Positions 1 through 12,126 of a DNA stretch of 64,000 bases are shown here, piece by piece (positions within the stretch are counted from its first letter, which is position 1; the number at the start of each line of letters is the position of its first letter). The translations under genes were made by a program, and so were the position numbers. Below the pieces are notes generated by a model. That model searched no databases and was not told the DNA's origin. It saw nothing but the letters and a program-made list of their open reading frames with translations. The stretch comes from Mauremys mutica (Eukaryota > Chordata > Testudines > Geoemydidae): assembly GCF_020497125.1 (NCBI RefSeq), contig NC_059077.1:31881340-31945339 (forward strand), read 5' to 3'.

Positions 1-322
1 CCTCTGGCACGCGGCTCACCAAGGTAAGCACCCTGGCGAGTCGGGCCAGTTTGTTTACCTGCTGCGTCCGCAGGTTTGGCCGGTCGCGGCTCCCACTGGC
101 CGCGGTTCACCGCTTCAGGCCAATGGGGGTGGCGGGAAGTGGCGTGGGCTGAGGGATGTGCTGGCTGCAGCTTCCCGCCGCCCTCATTGGCCTGGAGCGG
201 CCAACCATGGCCAGTGGGAGCCGCGATTGGCCAAACCTGCGGATGCGGCAGGTAAACAACCTGGCCCAGCCTGCCAGGGTGCTTACCCTGGCGAGCTGCA
301 TGCCAGAGGTTGCTGACCCCTG
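1..322. mobile_element. Palindromic hAT-like non-autonomous DNA element, left end cut by window
   Basis: The sequence is GC-rich and folds back on itself. ggtaagcaccctggcgag near 23-40 is mirrored by the reverse complement around 276-296, and the arms continue inward (gcggctcccactggccgcgg against ccatggccagtgggagccgc). The right terminus ccagaggttgctgacccctg ends at 322. Its complement begins CAGGGGTC, which fits a hAT-type terminus. The left 15-20 bp of the matching terminus lie off the window. I recall closely similar palindromes as abundant turtle repeats. It encodes nothing. Confidence 0.75.
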
Positions 323-1029
323 ACGTAGAGGAATGACAAAATAAAAAGAAACCCTGTTCATTTCCTCTCTTTCTGCTCTGCCAATCACAGAGGGAGAGCA
401 TGGTAATGAATATAAAAGGTAAGGTAATCCCTTAAAATTTGTTTCCATAAACATACTTATCAGGTAATTTCATTGTTTTTGTTTGTTAGTTTAATGGAAC
501 GTTGAGTGAAGAAAGTGGATTATATTGAATGAGCTTCAGAGATCTGGAGCTTGGTAGACCATACAACTGTGAAAATTATCTGGTGGTATACAAGGATATG
601 AGCAGGCTTAACTCTCCCACCCCATTATTTTTTTTCTCTCTCTCTCTCCTGATTCTACTACCCCATTCTTTTCTCTCTGCATCTAGTCTCTCTCACTTCT
701 TAGTTTGTCCAGTTTAGAAGTTGAAGAAAGAATCCATTTGCATAACCCTCCGATATTCAAACACTTCCAGAGATGTGGTTTCCAAGATCAGACTGATTAG
801 CAATATGCGTTTCTAGTTATTTTCTAGGCTAGAACAGTTCTTATGCCTAGGATTTTTGAGCAAACTGAACTGATGGATTTAAAAATCTGCTTATCTGTGC
901 TCTACTAGTGCCTGTTTGAATGTCTATTTTATGTGGCTATCTGTATACATACAAACGAACCCTTGGAACTGGTGACAGCTGCCATTGCAAAAACAACGAG
1001 TCCTTGTGACACCTTAGAGACTAACACAT

Positions 1030-1080
1030 TTATTTGGGCATAAGCTTTCATGGGTTGTAACCCACTTCATCAGATGCATG
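1030..1080 (-). ncRNA. Hammerhead-ribozyme-like core in Penelope-like element copy 1
   Basis: On the minus strand the catalytic boxes are present: CTGATGA (complement of 1067-1073), a helix II stem GTGGG/CCCAT, GAAA (complement of 1046-1049), and a short helix III GC-TTAT-GC (1038-1045) followed by CC. A type I hammerhead would need U then H after helix III. Here the U16.1 position is C, and one extra A sits before helix II. Penelope-like elements are known to carry hammerhead motifs at their termini. The match is by eye and this copy is probably inactive. Confidence 0.55.
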
Positions 1081-2104
1081 GAGCGAAAAATACAGTAGAC
1101 AGGTATAAATATACAGCACATGAAAAGATGGGAGTTCCCTTACCAAGCGGGGGTCAGTGCTAACAAAGCAATTCAGTCAGGGTGGATGTGGCCTTCTCAA
1201 CAGTTGACAAGAAGGGGTGAATATCAACAGAAGGAAAATTACTTTTTGTAATGACCCAGCCACTCCGTCTTTATTCAGACCTAATTTGATGGTGTCAAGT
1301 TTGAAAATTAATTCTAGTGCTGCAGTTTCTCCTTGAAGTCTGTTTTTGAAGATTTTTGTTGAAGAATAGCCACTTTGAGGTGTGTTATGAGTGTCCAGGG
1401 AGATTGAAGTGCTCTCCTACTGGTTTTTGAATGTTACAATTCTTGATGTCTGATTTGTGTCCATTTATTCTTTTGCATAGAGACTGTCCAGTTTGGCCAA
1501 TGTACATGGCAGAGGGGCATTGCTGGCACATGATGGCATATATCACGTTGATAGATGTGCAGGTGAACGAGCCCCTGATGGTGTGGCTGATGTGGTTAGG
1601 TCCTATGATGGTGTTCCCTGAAGAGATATACAGATAGAGTTGACAGTGGATTTTGTTGCTGGAACAGTGGTTCCTGGATTAGTGTTTCTGTTGTGTGGTG
1701 TGTAGTTGCTGGTGAGTATTTGCTTCAGGTTGGGGGGGCTGTCTGTAAGTGAGGACTGGCTTGACTCCCAAGGTCTATGAGAGTGAGGGATCATCCTTCA
1801 GGATAGGTTGGGGGCTGTAGGTGATGGCTAGTGGTGTTCCATTACTTTCTTTTTTGGGCCTGTCCTGTAGTAAGTGACTTCTGGGTACCCTTCTGGCTCT
1901 GTCAATCTGTTTCTTCACTTCCCCAGGTGGGTATTTTAAGAACACTTGATAGAGATCCTGTAAGTGTTTGTCTCTGTGTGAAGGATTGAAGCAAATGCGG
2001 TTGTATCTTAGGGGTTGGCTATAGACAATGGATTGTGTGATGTGGTGTGGATGAAAGCTGGAGGCATGTAGGTAAGTATAGCGGACAGTAGGTTTCTGGT
2101 ATAG

Positions 2105-2492
2105 TACACCTCCCATAATTCCCAGCACTGCTCCAAACTACAGCACAAAGAGAATTCTTTCCTGGGTGCTAGCTGGTGACTCTTGCCCACATGCTTAGGG
2201 TTTAACTGATCGCCATATTTGGGGTCGGGAAGGAATTTTCCTCCAGGGCAGATTGGCAGAGGCCCTGGAGGTTTTTCGCCTTCCTCTGCAGCATGGGGCA
2301 CGGGTCACTTGCTGGAGGATTCTCTGCAGCTTGAGGTCTTCAAACCACAATTTGAGGACTTCAATAACTTAGACATAGGTTAGGGGTTTGTTATAGAAGT
2401 GTATGGGTGAGATTGTGTGGCCTGCATTGTGCAGGAGGTCAGACTAGATGATAATAATGGTCCCTTCTGACCTTAAAGTCTATGAGTCTATG
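2105..2492 (+). mobile_element. CR1 LINE 3' end inserted in Penelope-like element copy 1
   Basis: The insert carries the turtle CR1 3' region: gatcgccatatttggggtcgg, cctccagggcagattgg, then ggaggtcagactagatgat and the tail ctgaccttaaagtctatgagtctatga. It separates ggtttctggtatag of the Penelope-like element from tgaccatcgcatatttgc. In copy 2 (about 47817-47880) these two segments are almost adjacent, which demonstrates the insertion. Confidence 0.85.
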
Positions 2493-3423
2493 ACCATCGC
2501 ATATTTGCACTGTAGTGTCCAGGAAGTGGATCTCTTGTGTGGACTGGTCCAGGCTGAGGTTGATGGTGGGATGGAAATTGTTGAAATCATGGTGGAATTC
2601 CTCAAGGGCCTCCTTCCCATGGGTTCAGATGATGAAGATGTCATAAATGTAGCACAAGTAGAGTAGGAGCGCTAGGGGATGAGAGCTGAGGAAACTTTCT
2701 AAGTCAGCCATCTGTTGGCATACTTTGGGGCCATGTGGGTACCCATAGCAGTGCTTCTGACTTGAAGGTATAAATCGTCCCCAAATCTGAAATAATTGTG
2801 GGTGAGGACAAAGTTCAGCCACCAGGTTTGCCGTGACATTACTGGGGATACTGTTCCTGATGGCTTGTAGTTCATCTTTGTGTGGAATGTTGGTGTAGAG
2901 GGCTTCTACATCAATAGTGGCTAGGATGGTGTTTTCTGGAAGATCACCAATGGATTGTAGTTTCCTCAGGAAGTCAGTGGTGTCTCAAAGATAGCTGGGA
3001 GTGGTAGCGTAGAGCCTGAGGAGAGAGTCTACATAGCCAGACAATCCTGCTGTCAGGGTGCCAATGCCTGAGATGATGGGGCATCCAGAATTCCCATGTT
3101 TATGGATCTTGGGTAGATGATAGAAAATCCCTGGTCAGGGCCCTAGGGGTGTGTCTGTGTAGATTTGTTCCTGTGCTTCTTCAGGGAGTTTCTTGAGCAG
3201 ATGCTGTAGTTTCTTTTGGAACCCCTCAGTGATATCAGAGGGTAATGGCCTGTAGAATGTGGTGTCAGAGAGTTGCCTAGCAGCCTCTCATTCATACTCC
3301 GACCTATTCATGATGACTACAGCACCTCATTTGTCAGCCTTTTTTATTATAATGTCAGAGTTGCAGTAATTTGTGTGGGTTTAGGTGCCCAAATATGAAA
3401 ATTTGGACCAGATTTGTTTGTTG

Positions 3424-3515
3424 GTTTGCCCAAGGTCACAGAGTGAGTCAGTAGCAAAATAACTCACATTGCCTAGCTCCAAATTCTGTGCTCTCAATTC
3501 TATTAAGACATGCTT
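3424..3515 (-). repeat. MIR-like ancient SINE fragment
   Basis: The segment ttgcccaaggtcacagagtgagtcagtagca followed by ctgtgctctcaa matches the complement of the MIR core (acttgcccaaggtcacacagc...). It is old and diverged. Confidence 0.6.
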
Positions 3516-4103
3516 CTTTTCAGATATATAAACTTCTGTGCCAAATTTTATTTTTTCATTTGGAAAACAGATTTTTTTTCCACTCTTTTTTGTGTTTAAT
3601 GAAGTTTTGGTTGCTTTCTTGTTTGTACTCCAGTATTACCAGTCATGTTGGCACACCTCTTAAAATAGTGTGTGTTAGTTTGTGCTTCTCCCGTTGTCTG
3701 GAATAACTACAATGTCAAACAAATCACTAAATACTGAAGTTCTACAAGTAGTGACGTCGTTTTTTTCTTAACTATGGCATAGTGGATTTGTAACAATATT
3801 TTGACTCTGAAGGTAATACTCAAAAGGTAACTATAAATCATAGGGTAGGACAAATATTTATTCCAATTTCTCTTTTAAAATATGGATATTTATATATATA
3901 TGTAAAAAACCCCACAACAACAGCAAGAAAAGTGTGTTTGTTTTCTCACTAATGGCTCACCTCAGCACACCCAGAACTAAGCCTAGGTAGGTTAACTGTG
4001 CCTGAGATACACCTGTGCATATCTTGCAGTTGGATGTTTGATATTGTGGTTGTAAAGAAGATCTTGGGGACCAGAATCACTGATAGTTTATGCACAGAGA
4101 GAA

Positions 4104-4152
4104 TAGTATTTATACAGTGCCTAGCACAGTGAAGACCTATACCAGAATACAA
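4104..4152. repeat. L3/MIR-like ancient repeat fragment
   Basis: It contains tatacagtgcctagcacagtg, the conserved piece of an old amniote repeat that also appears at 31018-31095, and in the opposite sense at 16026-16125 and 21580-21685. Confidence 0.45.
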
Positions 4153-4239
4153 ATAACTAGTAATAAGCAATCAATTGACATGTCATTCTCTGCCAGTTGG
4201 CAGATGAATCATATTCATGTTCTCTTGATATCTGGTTAT

Positions 4240-4429
4240 CATAGAATCACAGAATATCAGGGTTGAAAGGGACCTCAGGAGGTCATCTAGTCCTACCCCC
4301 TACTCAAAGCAGGACCAATCCCCAGACAGATTTTTACCCCAGTTCCCTAAATGGCCCCCTCAAGGATTGAACTCACAATCCTGGGTTTAGCAGGCCAATG
4401 CTCAAACCACTGAGTTATCCCTCCCCCAC
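4240..4429 (-). repeat. tRNA-derived SINE (tortoise PolIII/Cry type) with target-site duplication
   Basis: On the minus strand the head reads ggagggataactcagtggtttgagc, with an A box TAACTCAGTGG (complement of 4407-4417) and a B box GAGTTCAATCC (complement of 4364-4374). This is a tRNA-derived promoter. The tail is CR1-like (gaggtcatctag near 4280, ending tgattctatga at 4241). The 8-bp direct repeat ctggttat flanks it exactly at 4232-4239 and 4430-4437. The one-base change in the A box (TAGCTCAG to TAACTCAG) may weaken pol III transcription. This is a SINE, not a tRNA gene. Confidence 0.88.
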
Positions 4430-4437
4430 CTGGTTAT

Positions 4438-7400
4438 TGATGGACTATTTAAATTTCTCCATAATTGGGACTTTGAGGAGATAGTTGTATCTAGTATTAA
4501 ATGAATTCAAGAACCTGTGGCTATCTTGGTTTTTACAATTTTTTCTCTTTAACTTAATAGGTAGAAGAATATTGGAAAGGGGTATTGGGTCACTTACCAT
4601 AGCTGAGATTTTTTCAAGTTGGGAATGGCTAGCATGTTGCAGGAAGTACACAGCTGCATCTAATATTAGTGTATGACAATTGCTAACCTGTTTCAGGTAC
4701 AGCATCTTAGAGAAGATGTGCCATCATCAGATTTAGAGTGAGCACCAGGAAGCCTTTCTTAATGCAAATGTAGACATAGGCTTTGAAAATATCTGCTGTG
4801 TCAATAATGCAAAAGACACATCAGAGGTTTTATTTTTATTTAAATAAGATTGTTAGAATACTATTCTTCAGGAGAGATTCTTTTAAAATTGTTCTTTTGT
4901 AAGAGGATATAGCAGGAACAGCAGATAAAGTTAGTAATGCCCCCCCCCAGATTTGTTTAACACTATGGGTATATCTGTTGTAGTTGTTAGTGTGTCTGTA
5001 GGGGTGCCTGTGACTAACATTCTTTCCATTTGGCATTGTCTGAGACGAATAATAAACACTTTATATTTTCATAACATTACATAAACTTTAATCCTCAACT
5101 CTCTTCTGAAGGTCAAGTAGCTATCTTCCGTTGCAATTGAGAAAATAAAGATACACAGTGCCACACAAGTCCGTGACTGGATTAAAATTGAAGTGCTGGA
5201 GCCTGGATGAGACGCATACTACAAACTCTGTAAGAGAGGAGGGGGGCTCTTGCCACTCCAGATGGAGGGTGGGTGAGGCTCTGGTGCGTGAGGGAGCCAT
5301 GCAAGGCCCCATGTAGTGGTGTTCTCAGGACTCCAGATTGCTTTATCCAGCCCTGCATATTTGCATCCTATGTGAGACAGAGCTCTGACCGAGACCTTCA
5401 GCACATTGGCTTGGCCCTGCAACTTCCATGTTCTCTCCTATGGTACACATCTTGGTCCTGATGAGCCAGGAGAGCTATTGTCCTGCTTTTTGGCTTCCGC
5501 TTTTATGGGCAATAAGGGTGTGAGAATGTTCTAGTTATGTAATTCATTCCCTCTTGTGGTAAAAGCTGCATGGAAAGAAGAAACTGTAGCCATGTTCTGA
5601 CCCAGGAATAGGGGGAACAAAATGTTGAGCTTATAGCTTCAGTAAAATAATAAATTCAGCAGCCAAAATTTAGAATTCTGCTGCCATTGGGCAAATTTCC
5701 AAATACTTTCAGGGGAATTGGAATCCCAGCATATGCAGGGCCCTGATGATAGAAGTTAGGGTGATGGTAGAACACCTTTTATGTCATCTATTTTACTTCC
5801 TTGGTAGTACAAATTTTTCCAAACAGTCTATTTTCTAGTGCTCTCTGTGTACTAGATCTTAAATTACTATAGTATTGGGGTTTCTATCATTTATTTGGAG
5901 GAACTATTTCACAGACTGATAAATCTGGCCAGAAAGAGATCTCATTGTTTTCAGGCTAAATTTCCTTTTCTTAACTACTTTTCATTACATCTAGTTGCAC
6001 CTTTTTGTCTCCCTAAATATCCTTAGAGGGGCAAAGACACCAAGTTTTTAGTTTATAGTGGGAAAAATATTGCCTTTTGGGTTACAAAAATGACCTTCAG
6101 TAGATGTCTCCTGTGGCCTTGGGCATTATAACTCAAGTCAACTGTGGAGTCACAGTTTTCCACTGCAGATTTCAACTCCAGACAATATTTACCTCAATAT
6201 GTAATCAGAAAAGCTAAAAAGACAGCTTTTTGGGTGCTGCTTGTCTTCAGTGACTGGTAGGAGCTGTTGCCTCCAAAGCAATCATTTTCCAAGTAAGGTT
6301 AGCATCAGAATTGTTATGGCCCAAAATAACTTTTAATGGAAATTCTGGATAATTAAATGTAAAACGTGTAAGAAACAAAACAGTGCTTGCTACCTCTTTA
6401 GGATGCTTTTTATGGCTCGTCGCAGCATGAGACAGAACAGGCTGTGGATGAGTATCTAAAATTTTTATTTTTATTGGAAATAAAAGCAAACCAATGTGAT
6501 AACTGTGATTGTGTTAATACCTATGTACTCTCTCACGACTGTCACCTCAATATGTTAAGATGATATGGGAGTAGGACAAGGCTGTGCTAAAGTGTTAAAA
6601 ATTTAACTCCTTGGCTGTGTCCTAAGTTATTTGAAAACAGCTATCATGTTGCCTCTGTATACATAATTTGTACTACAGATAAGGCAGTTAGTATGGTACT
6701 ACTTCCATGTTCTAAACTTTAAAATTTTCCCATTTATTTAAGTAAGCTTCAAAACAGGGTTTTACATAGCATAAATTTGTGGAAATATTAAAGAAATGGG
6801 TTCTTTCTTACTTATACTATTTATATATGTGGATGAAGGGAAGACTTAATCCTGTTCATAGCTGTTTCACTTATTTTTGATATTCAGATCATTTGTATAC
6901 CAAAATAGTTTCCTTACAGTGCTTTTTTGTGCATTGCTGGTACTTTAGAAACTAAAAAATGAACAGTTTTCATTTAGACTCCATATTTTAACATGGGGCC
7001 AGTGTGTGTGTGTGTGTGGGGGGGAAATCACCTTTTGCACGTACTGTTAACTTTCCTATTATTGACTGGATTGTGGGAATGAAAAACCATGTTTACTGTA
7101 ATCCTGAGAAGCTTTACATACTTTTATAGGGAAGCTTAAACCTAATCTTAATATAAATAGACTACTGAGTGAAATCTGTGCAGTGCCTTTACTCTCTGCA
7201 CTATTTTATCTAGCAGTCTTAGTAGATTTGGTTGAGTCCTGTGGTGATATAAACATTTTCTTTAAGAATTGTCTGCGTTTACGTTACTTTCATCCTGTTA
7301 CAAAAATGTGAGGAATTTCAATTTTTAAAAAAAGTTTTAGTTCAATTAAGTGAAAGCAAGGCACTGTCACACGGTTAAATGTTTTGTTTCTATAATGAGG

Positions 7401-10027
7401 TTCATTGTTGTCTTCTTGTAAGAACTTAACTCTAACTACTTTACAAACGTGTATCTCAAGGTTGGCCAGAAGTGTCATATATATAGTCTTCTGTAACTAA
7501 ATAAAATAGGTCAATCTAGGAGGGGATAAGGTCAAAAATGAATTTCACCTTCTTAATGTATATTCAAATTTTAAAATTAGAACTAAAGTTTATATCAGAT
7601 GTACTTAGGGACCTGAGAGGTCTCTCTTTAAACTAAAAATATGTGTAAATTTATCTATTATGTATTTCAAGGTGACATTGTTCCTTGCTGGTCAATATGG
7701 TATATTTAGATACCATTTTGATAACAAGCCACCTCCAGCTGCTGTGATTTATTGCTGTCTGAATCTTCCCTAGACCTGCAACTGATGTAGAGAAAGTAAA
7801 TTAACTTTTGACTGTGCTAGACAGACTGTAGGCAGCCACAGAATTCGTGTGGGCAAACATTTCTTGCAGCTGTTTATAAGACTGGACTAGTAATATAGAA
7901 GTTTATTTTCATACTGAACCTTAATTCACTATTTTAAAAAATTGACTCTAAATTTACAGTTTACTTTTAAATAAATATTTGAAGGGATATCTTTCATGAA
8001 ATTTGTGCTCCTTAATATTTGTATACTTTTCCCAGTTGCCATCTTAATATCAATCTAACAAAGTAAAAAGCCTCCCACAAAATGCTAATGATAAAATTTG
8101 TATTAATGTAAATAAATATTAGGTTTTAATTGACATTTAAGTAGATCTTTTAATCTTTGATAATTCATGCACAGAAGCTCTTTGGGAGATATTAAAACAA
8201 CATAATTGAGAGACTGTACATGATTATAGTAATGAAATAAGGTATTCTTTTTAGATATTTGAAGGCCTAATGCAATGAAAAAGAGTGACTTAATTTTTTT
8301 TGTAATCCTTTTTTAAAACAACAACAACATAGAGCTTTTTCCTGCAGTAGTCTGACACTGCTGTGATGCATTCAAGGAATCTTTATATGCTCTCTGAAAA
8401 TTGTCTGAAGTGCAGTTTCACAATAGTGATGTTTTATCTAAATGTAGATGTGATTGTGTTGAAAATGAGAAGCCACAGGTTAGACTCTCAATATTGTTGC
8501 CTGTGTTTTGAATTGGAATTTATAGTAAGAGTAAGCTTTGCATCCTGAGCACTAGTTTTGCCTTAGGGGTTTATTCCACTTTGGAAACTAGTCAGCATTA
8601 GCAGGTAGTCCTTTTAAGGAGCTAATAGCTGCTCAAAAGGCAAGAGCATAGAGAGAGAATACAACAGAGGGAAAAGAAAATACAAAGAAAGATCAACTGG
8701 GGTGGAGGAAGGGAATAATGCAGTAGAGAACAGGGGACCATAAGAAAATATAGAAAAGTAAACTATTTGAGTTTTTTTTTTAAATGTGTCTTTCTCAGTA
8801 CTCTAGATTAAGCAGAAGAGCAAGTACAGAAATTAGCTGTAAATAGAAAATAAGAAGGGGAAATTAAGATACATGAAGTCTGGAGAGGAAAAAGGTGGAG
8901 TGAAAATATAGTTTAATTTGTCTCAAAATAAACTACAGTAAAATCACCTTATGTGCTAATAACATACAATAATGTATCCCTCATCTGTCTAAAGTATTAT
9001 TGTCCCAAGAGAGTAGATATTTACATTATATAGTGTTCTCCGTTATATATATCAGGCTAGTCTTCTGAATTAGTTTTACATAATGATTATTTTCAAATGT
9101 GTCCTAGAAAGTTTGTTGTATCTAGATGTTTGATGTAACACTCTGTAAAACGATAATAGGAGACCCTAGCAGGAGGTAACTTGCATTGCAATTGGTCATT
9201 TGTTTCAAGCCAAAGGAAAATGTGCATGATAGAAGTTAATTATTTCACAGTTTTGCCCACAAGAAAAGAGCATTGTGATTAGACTCTTCGTAAAGAAAGA
9301 TGTAATACTTTTTATATTCTATGTTATCTCTGACAGGTTTTAAATCTTATTGATACAGTGTAATGAGGTTAAAGATCAAAAGCAAATATGCTGCACACCC
9401 TAATGTTCCACCAGAAGTCCAACTGGAACTATTGACTACTGTAGTCTGGCCAAATTCTGTCTTAAGAACTCTAATGATATTTACAACACAACCTGACTTT
9501 TATTGGATGTTCAGTTAATTTTAATTCCTGGATGTGGGATTGCACCATTGTGCGTGTTGTCTGGATGCAACACTAAATGAAGCATACTAAAGTGTCATGA
9601 TGGTTGATCCACTCTCAGTACTGTAAAATGCAGGTCTGCAGCAGCTGAACAAACTGGAGCTGGAAACAAATCCACAAATGCATAATAAGGCTTAAAATCA
9701 AATGTGATGAGTAAGCAGCAAGGTGGATAATTATGGTGGGAATAGTGACAGAGAAATAAGGTTGGGGTGGAATTGAGGACAAAAGCTATAGGTCAGGAAG
9801 GAAACCAAAGGTTGGGGGAGAAAAGCAGGACAAAGGAGATGGAATAAGAATGAAACAGGACAGGATTTCAAGGGGGTCCATTAGCTTGATAATCCCACTG
9901 TCATGTCTAGAGTGAACTCTGACTGCAGACAAGTCTGCGAAATGGTAAGTTTCATTTAGTTACTACTTCCAGAATGCAGTGCATTTCTTCCTTTCATTGA
10001 TTTTATGAAGTATTTCAAAGTGAAACG

Positions 10028-10028
<1 letters not shown>
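4438..10028. other. Long intronic stretch without recognisable features
   Basis: This is AT-rich intron sequence. The longest open frames are under 90 codons with no recognisable motif. Only a short GT run (7002-7018) and T/A runs stand out. Confidence 0.6.

Positions 10029-10073
<45 letters not shown>
10029..10073. repeat. (TG)n microsatellite
   Basis: About 22 uninterrupted TG units. Confidence 0.98.
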
Positions 10074-10075
<2 letters not shown>

Positions 10076-10520
10076 GCTGTCTTTGCAATTGTGGCTCTCT
10101 CGCCAAACAAGTTGGCTTCACTTGCGGACTGAAAATGTGAAACCAAGAAGTTTCTCAATAACATTTTAAAAGATTATTTCACACACAGTTAGCTATATGG
10201 TTTTTAAATGGGACTATTCTGGGGATATGGAAGGCAAGGATGCACAAATTTACAAGCCAGGTTTTGTGGCCCTCACTATCTTGTGTTATCTCCAGACCTA
10301 TCAATACAGTGCATGTTACTATAAATGCTCAATGAAATGAAAAGGAAGGCAACATCAAGAGGAAAGGCTAGACATGCAGTAATGTAGTATAACCTAAAAT
10401 TTATATAAAGTTTCTAGTAGTTTTTTTGGTATTGTTTTTTGTTTAATTTTATACAATTCAGGATACATTTTATGCCAGAAAAAGAGCACAGACTTTCCTG
10501 CTACAGAGATGGGTTATAGA

Positions 10521-10622
10521 TAGAGCCCTGCGTGGATACAAAATCTGCGATCTGCAAAAATGGTCTGTGTATATTCGCGGGTGCGGATATAAAGCAGATA
10601 TCCACAGAGTTGTAGGGCTCTA
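10521..10622. mobile_element. Short terminal-inverted-repeat MITE
   Basis: agagccctgcgtggata at 10522 and tgtagggctct ending at 10621 are inverted copies, with TA on either side. The interior is rich in 'gcggatat/tatccac' inverted pairs. Similar 'AGAGCCCTGCGCGGATA' elements are familiar in turtles. The transposon family is not assigned. Confidence 0.6.
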
Positions 10623-11912
10623 GTTGTGGAACTTGAGTTTCTTTCATTCCTTGCAGTGTTGGCATTAAACCCTGGGACTTTTGTTCTTTTTACTACATAG
10701 AGAGCACTGAGCAGTTTTTTATTTACATTACTACTGATGTGGCCTGAATGTATGTATGTGTGTGAGGGGAGAAGTTTGACATTCAGAAAACAGACATAGC
10801 ATACTTAGATCACCTGTGTTTTAATTGAAATTCCCTCCACCTTCAGCCTTCTCCCCATTTCTCGACCCTTTCCAAAAATAGATAATCCCCAAATCAATTG
10901 ATAATTAAGATGCTGCTGCATGGGCCAAATTAATTAAATACTAGTAAATGTTTCCCCTCTAACATCCAAGTTTCCACTATTGCATTGAGAATCTGCCAAC
11001 TCAGGATTATGATCAGAGATTAATTTCCAGACGTGTGTCTTCTGGTTTAGGGAGTAGTTGCATAATGCCCTTCCCCAGTTACACACCAAATTGCTGATCA
11101 GAAGTTATACTACAACAGATCGCAATAGTGAAAAACAATTCAGTCACTTGACATCAGTGGAACATCTTATAAATGATCCCATTGCTAAAGAAATTAATAT
11201 CCACAATCTTGTCCTTTTTACATCACATGTTCTGTGACAGCTACTATAGTAATTTAGAATTGGTCTCAGATTGCTTCATTCTTAGTGTGCTGAGCCATAC
11301 TGACGAAAGTGCTTATTTCCTTTTTAATAAAGTATTTAGTACTTACAAGGTCATGAGTTCAATTTCCAAAGACAGGTGATCTTCTGTACTAGTTGGCTTT
11401 GATATATGATACTTGGTAGTTAGTAGCCAAAGGTCAAACAATGTTAATTTTTTTTTTATTTTTTTTTTTGTATTTTTTTAGGCACACTCCAGATGAGCAA
11501 CACCTGTATACCTAAAATGCAGTCTTCTCTAGCAGAAAAGCAAATTCAGTTAGTCCATGTAAATTGGGATATATATTACATTATACATCAACTCTTCATC
11601 ATAACTGCTTATACCTGCTATACTTTTGAATGTTTTCATTTTCACAGTTTGGATTTTTTTTCCATTTTAAAGTAACAATTTCTGTAGTTTAGATTAGACT
11701 AGAACAGTTTTCCTTTCACCTATCTCAAACTCATTTTTCTGTTTTTTTCATTTAACCTAATTTTGAAGACAGAGGAGAAATTATGATGTGCAAGTATTGT
11801 CTAAGAATGTAGCTACTTTTAAATGGGGGACTTGCTTCTCCTCCAAAACCAAGTTAGTCATGCACTATTGTAATTGTAATACACAGACTTCACCTAAGTT
11901 GTTTTATAAACA

Positions 11913-12068
11913 GATATATATATATATATATATATATCAGATAGATAGATATATATAGATAGATAGATAGATATATATAGATAGATATATATATCAGATA
12001 TATATATAGATAGATATATATATCAGATATATATATAGATAGATATATATATATATAGATAGATAGAT

Positions 12069-12125
<57 letters not shown>
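11913..12125. repeat. Compound (TA)n / (TAGA)n / (GA)n microsatellite
   Basis: About 210 bp of alternating tata and gata/taga blocks with three near copies of tatatcagatatatatatagatagatata, ending in a (TA)n run and gagagagag. It is likely unstable in length. Confidence 0.97.

Positions 12126-12126
<1 letters not shown>

Larger units (their letters stand above)
984..3362 (-). mobile_element. Penelope-like retroelement copy 1 (RT plus GIY-YIG remnants)
   Basis: Read on the minus strand from 3362 leftward, the sequence runs through the reverse transcriptase: an IIKKADK motif near 3320-3360, then the palm. The palm contains LCYIYDIFII where the intact family has Y-[IM]-D-D, so the first catalytic Asp is replaced by Tyr (about 2640-2660). 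The Cys-rich linker and GIY-YIG endonuclease region follow (about 1420-1800), then the terminal region at 984-1080. Stops and frameshifts break every part (for example KKADK followed by a stop), so this is a dead copy. The 5' part of the element is missing, as in copy 2. Penelope-like elements are known to pair an RT with a GIY-YIG nuclease. A CR1 is inserted at about 2105-2492. Confidence 0.88.

Noticed and set aside
1..322. Possible CpG-island promoter and NDUFS4 exon 1
   Set aside because: The GC richness is explained by a palindromic mobile element with hAT-like termini. No Met-led presequence with a phase-1 donor is present.
2008..2301. 97-codon minus-strand frame containing EEGEKPPGPLPICPGGK
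   Set aside because: It is the antisense reading of the CR1 3' region, and occurs wherever that CR1 end is inserted.
4360..4429. tRNA-like gene with A and B boxes
   Set aside because: It is the head of a SINE with target-site duplications and a CR1-like tail. No intact cloverleaf or anticodon arm is supported.
11913..12125. CRISPR-like repeat array
   Set aside because: The repeated blocks are TA/GATA microsatellite without unique spacers, in a vertebrate genome.
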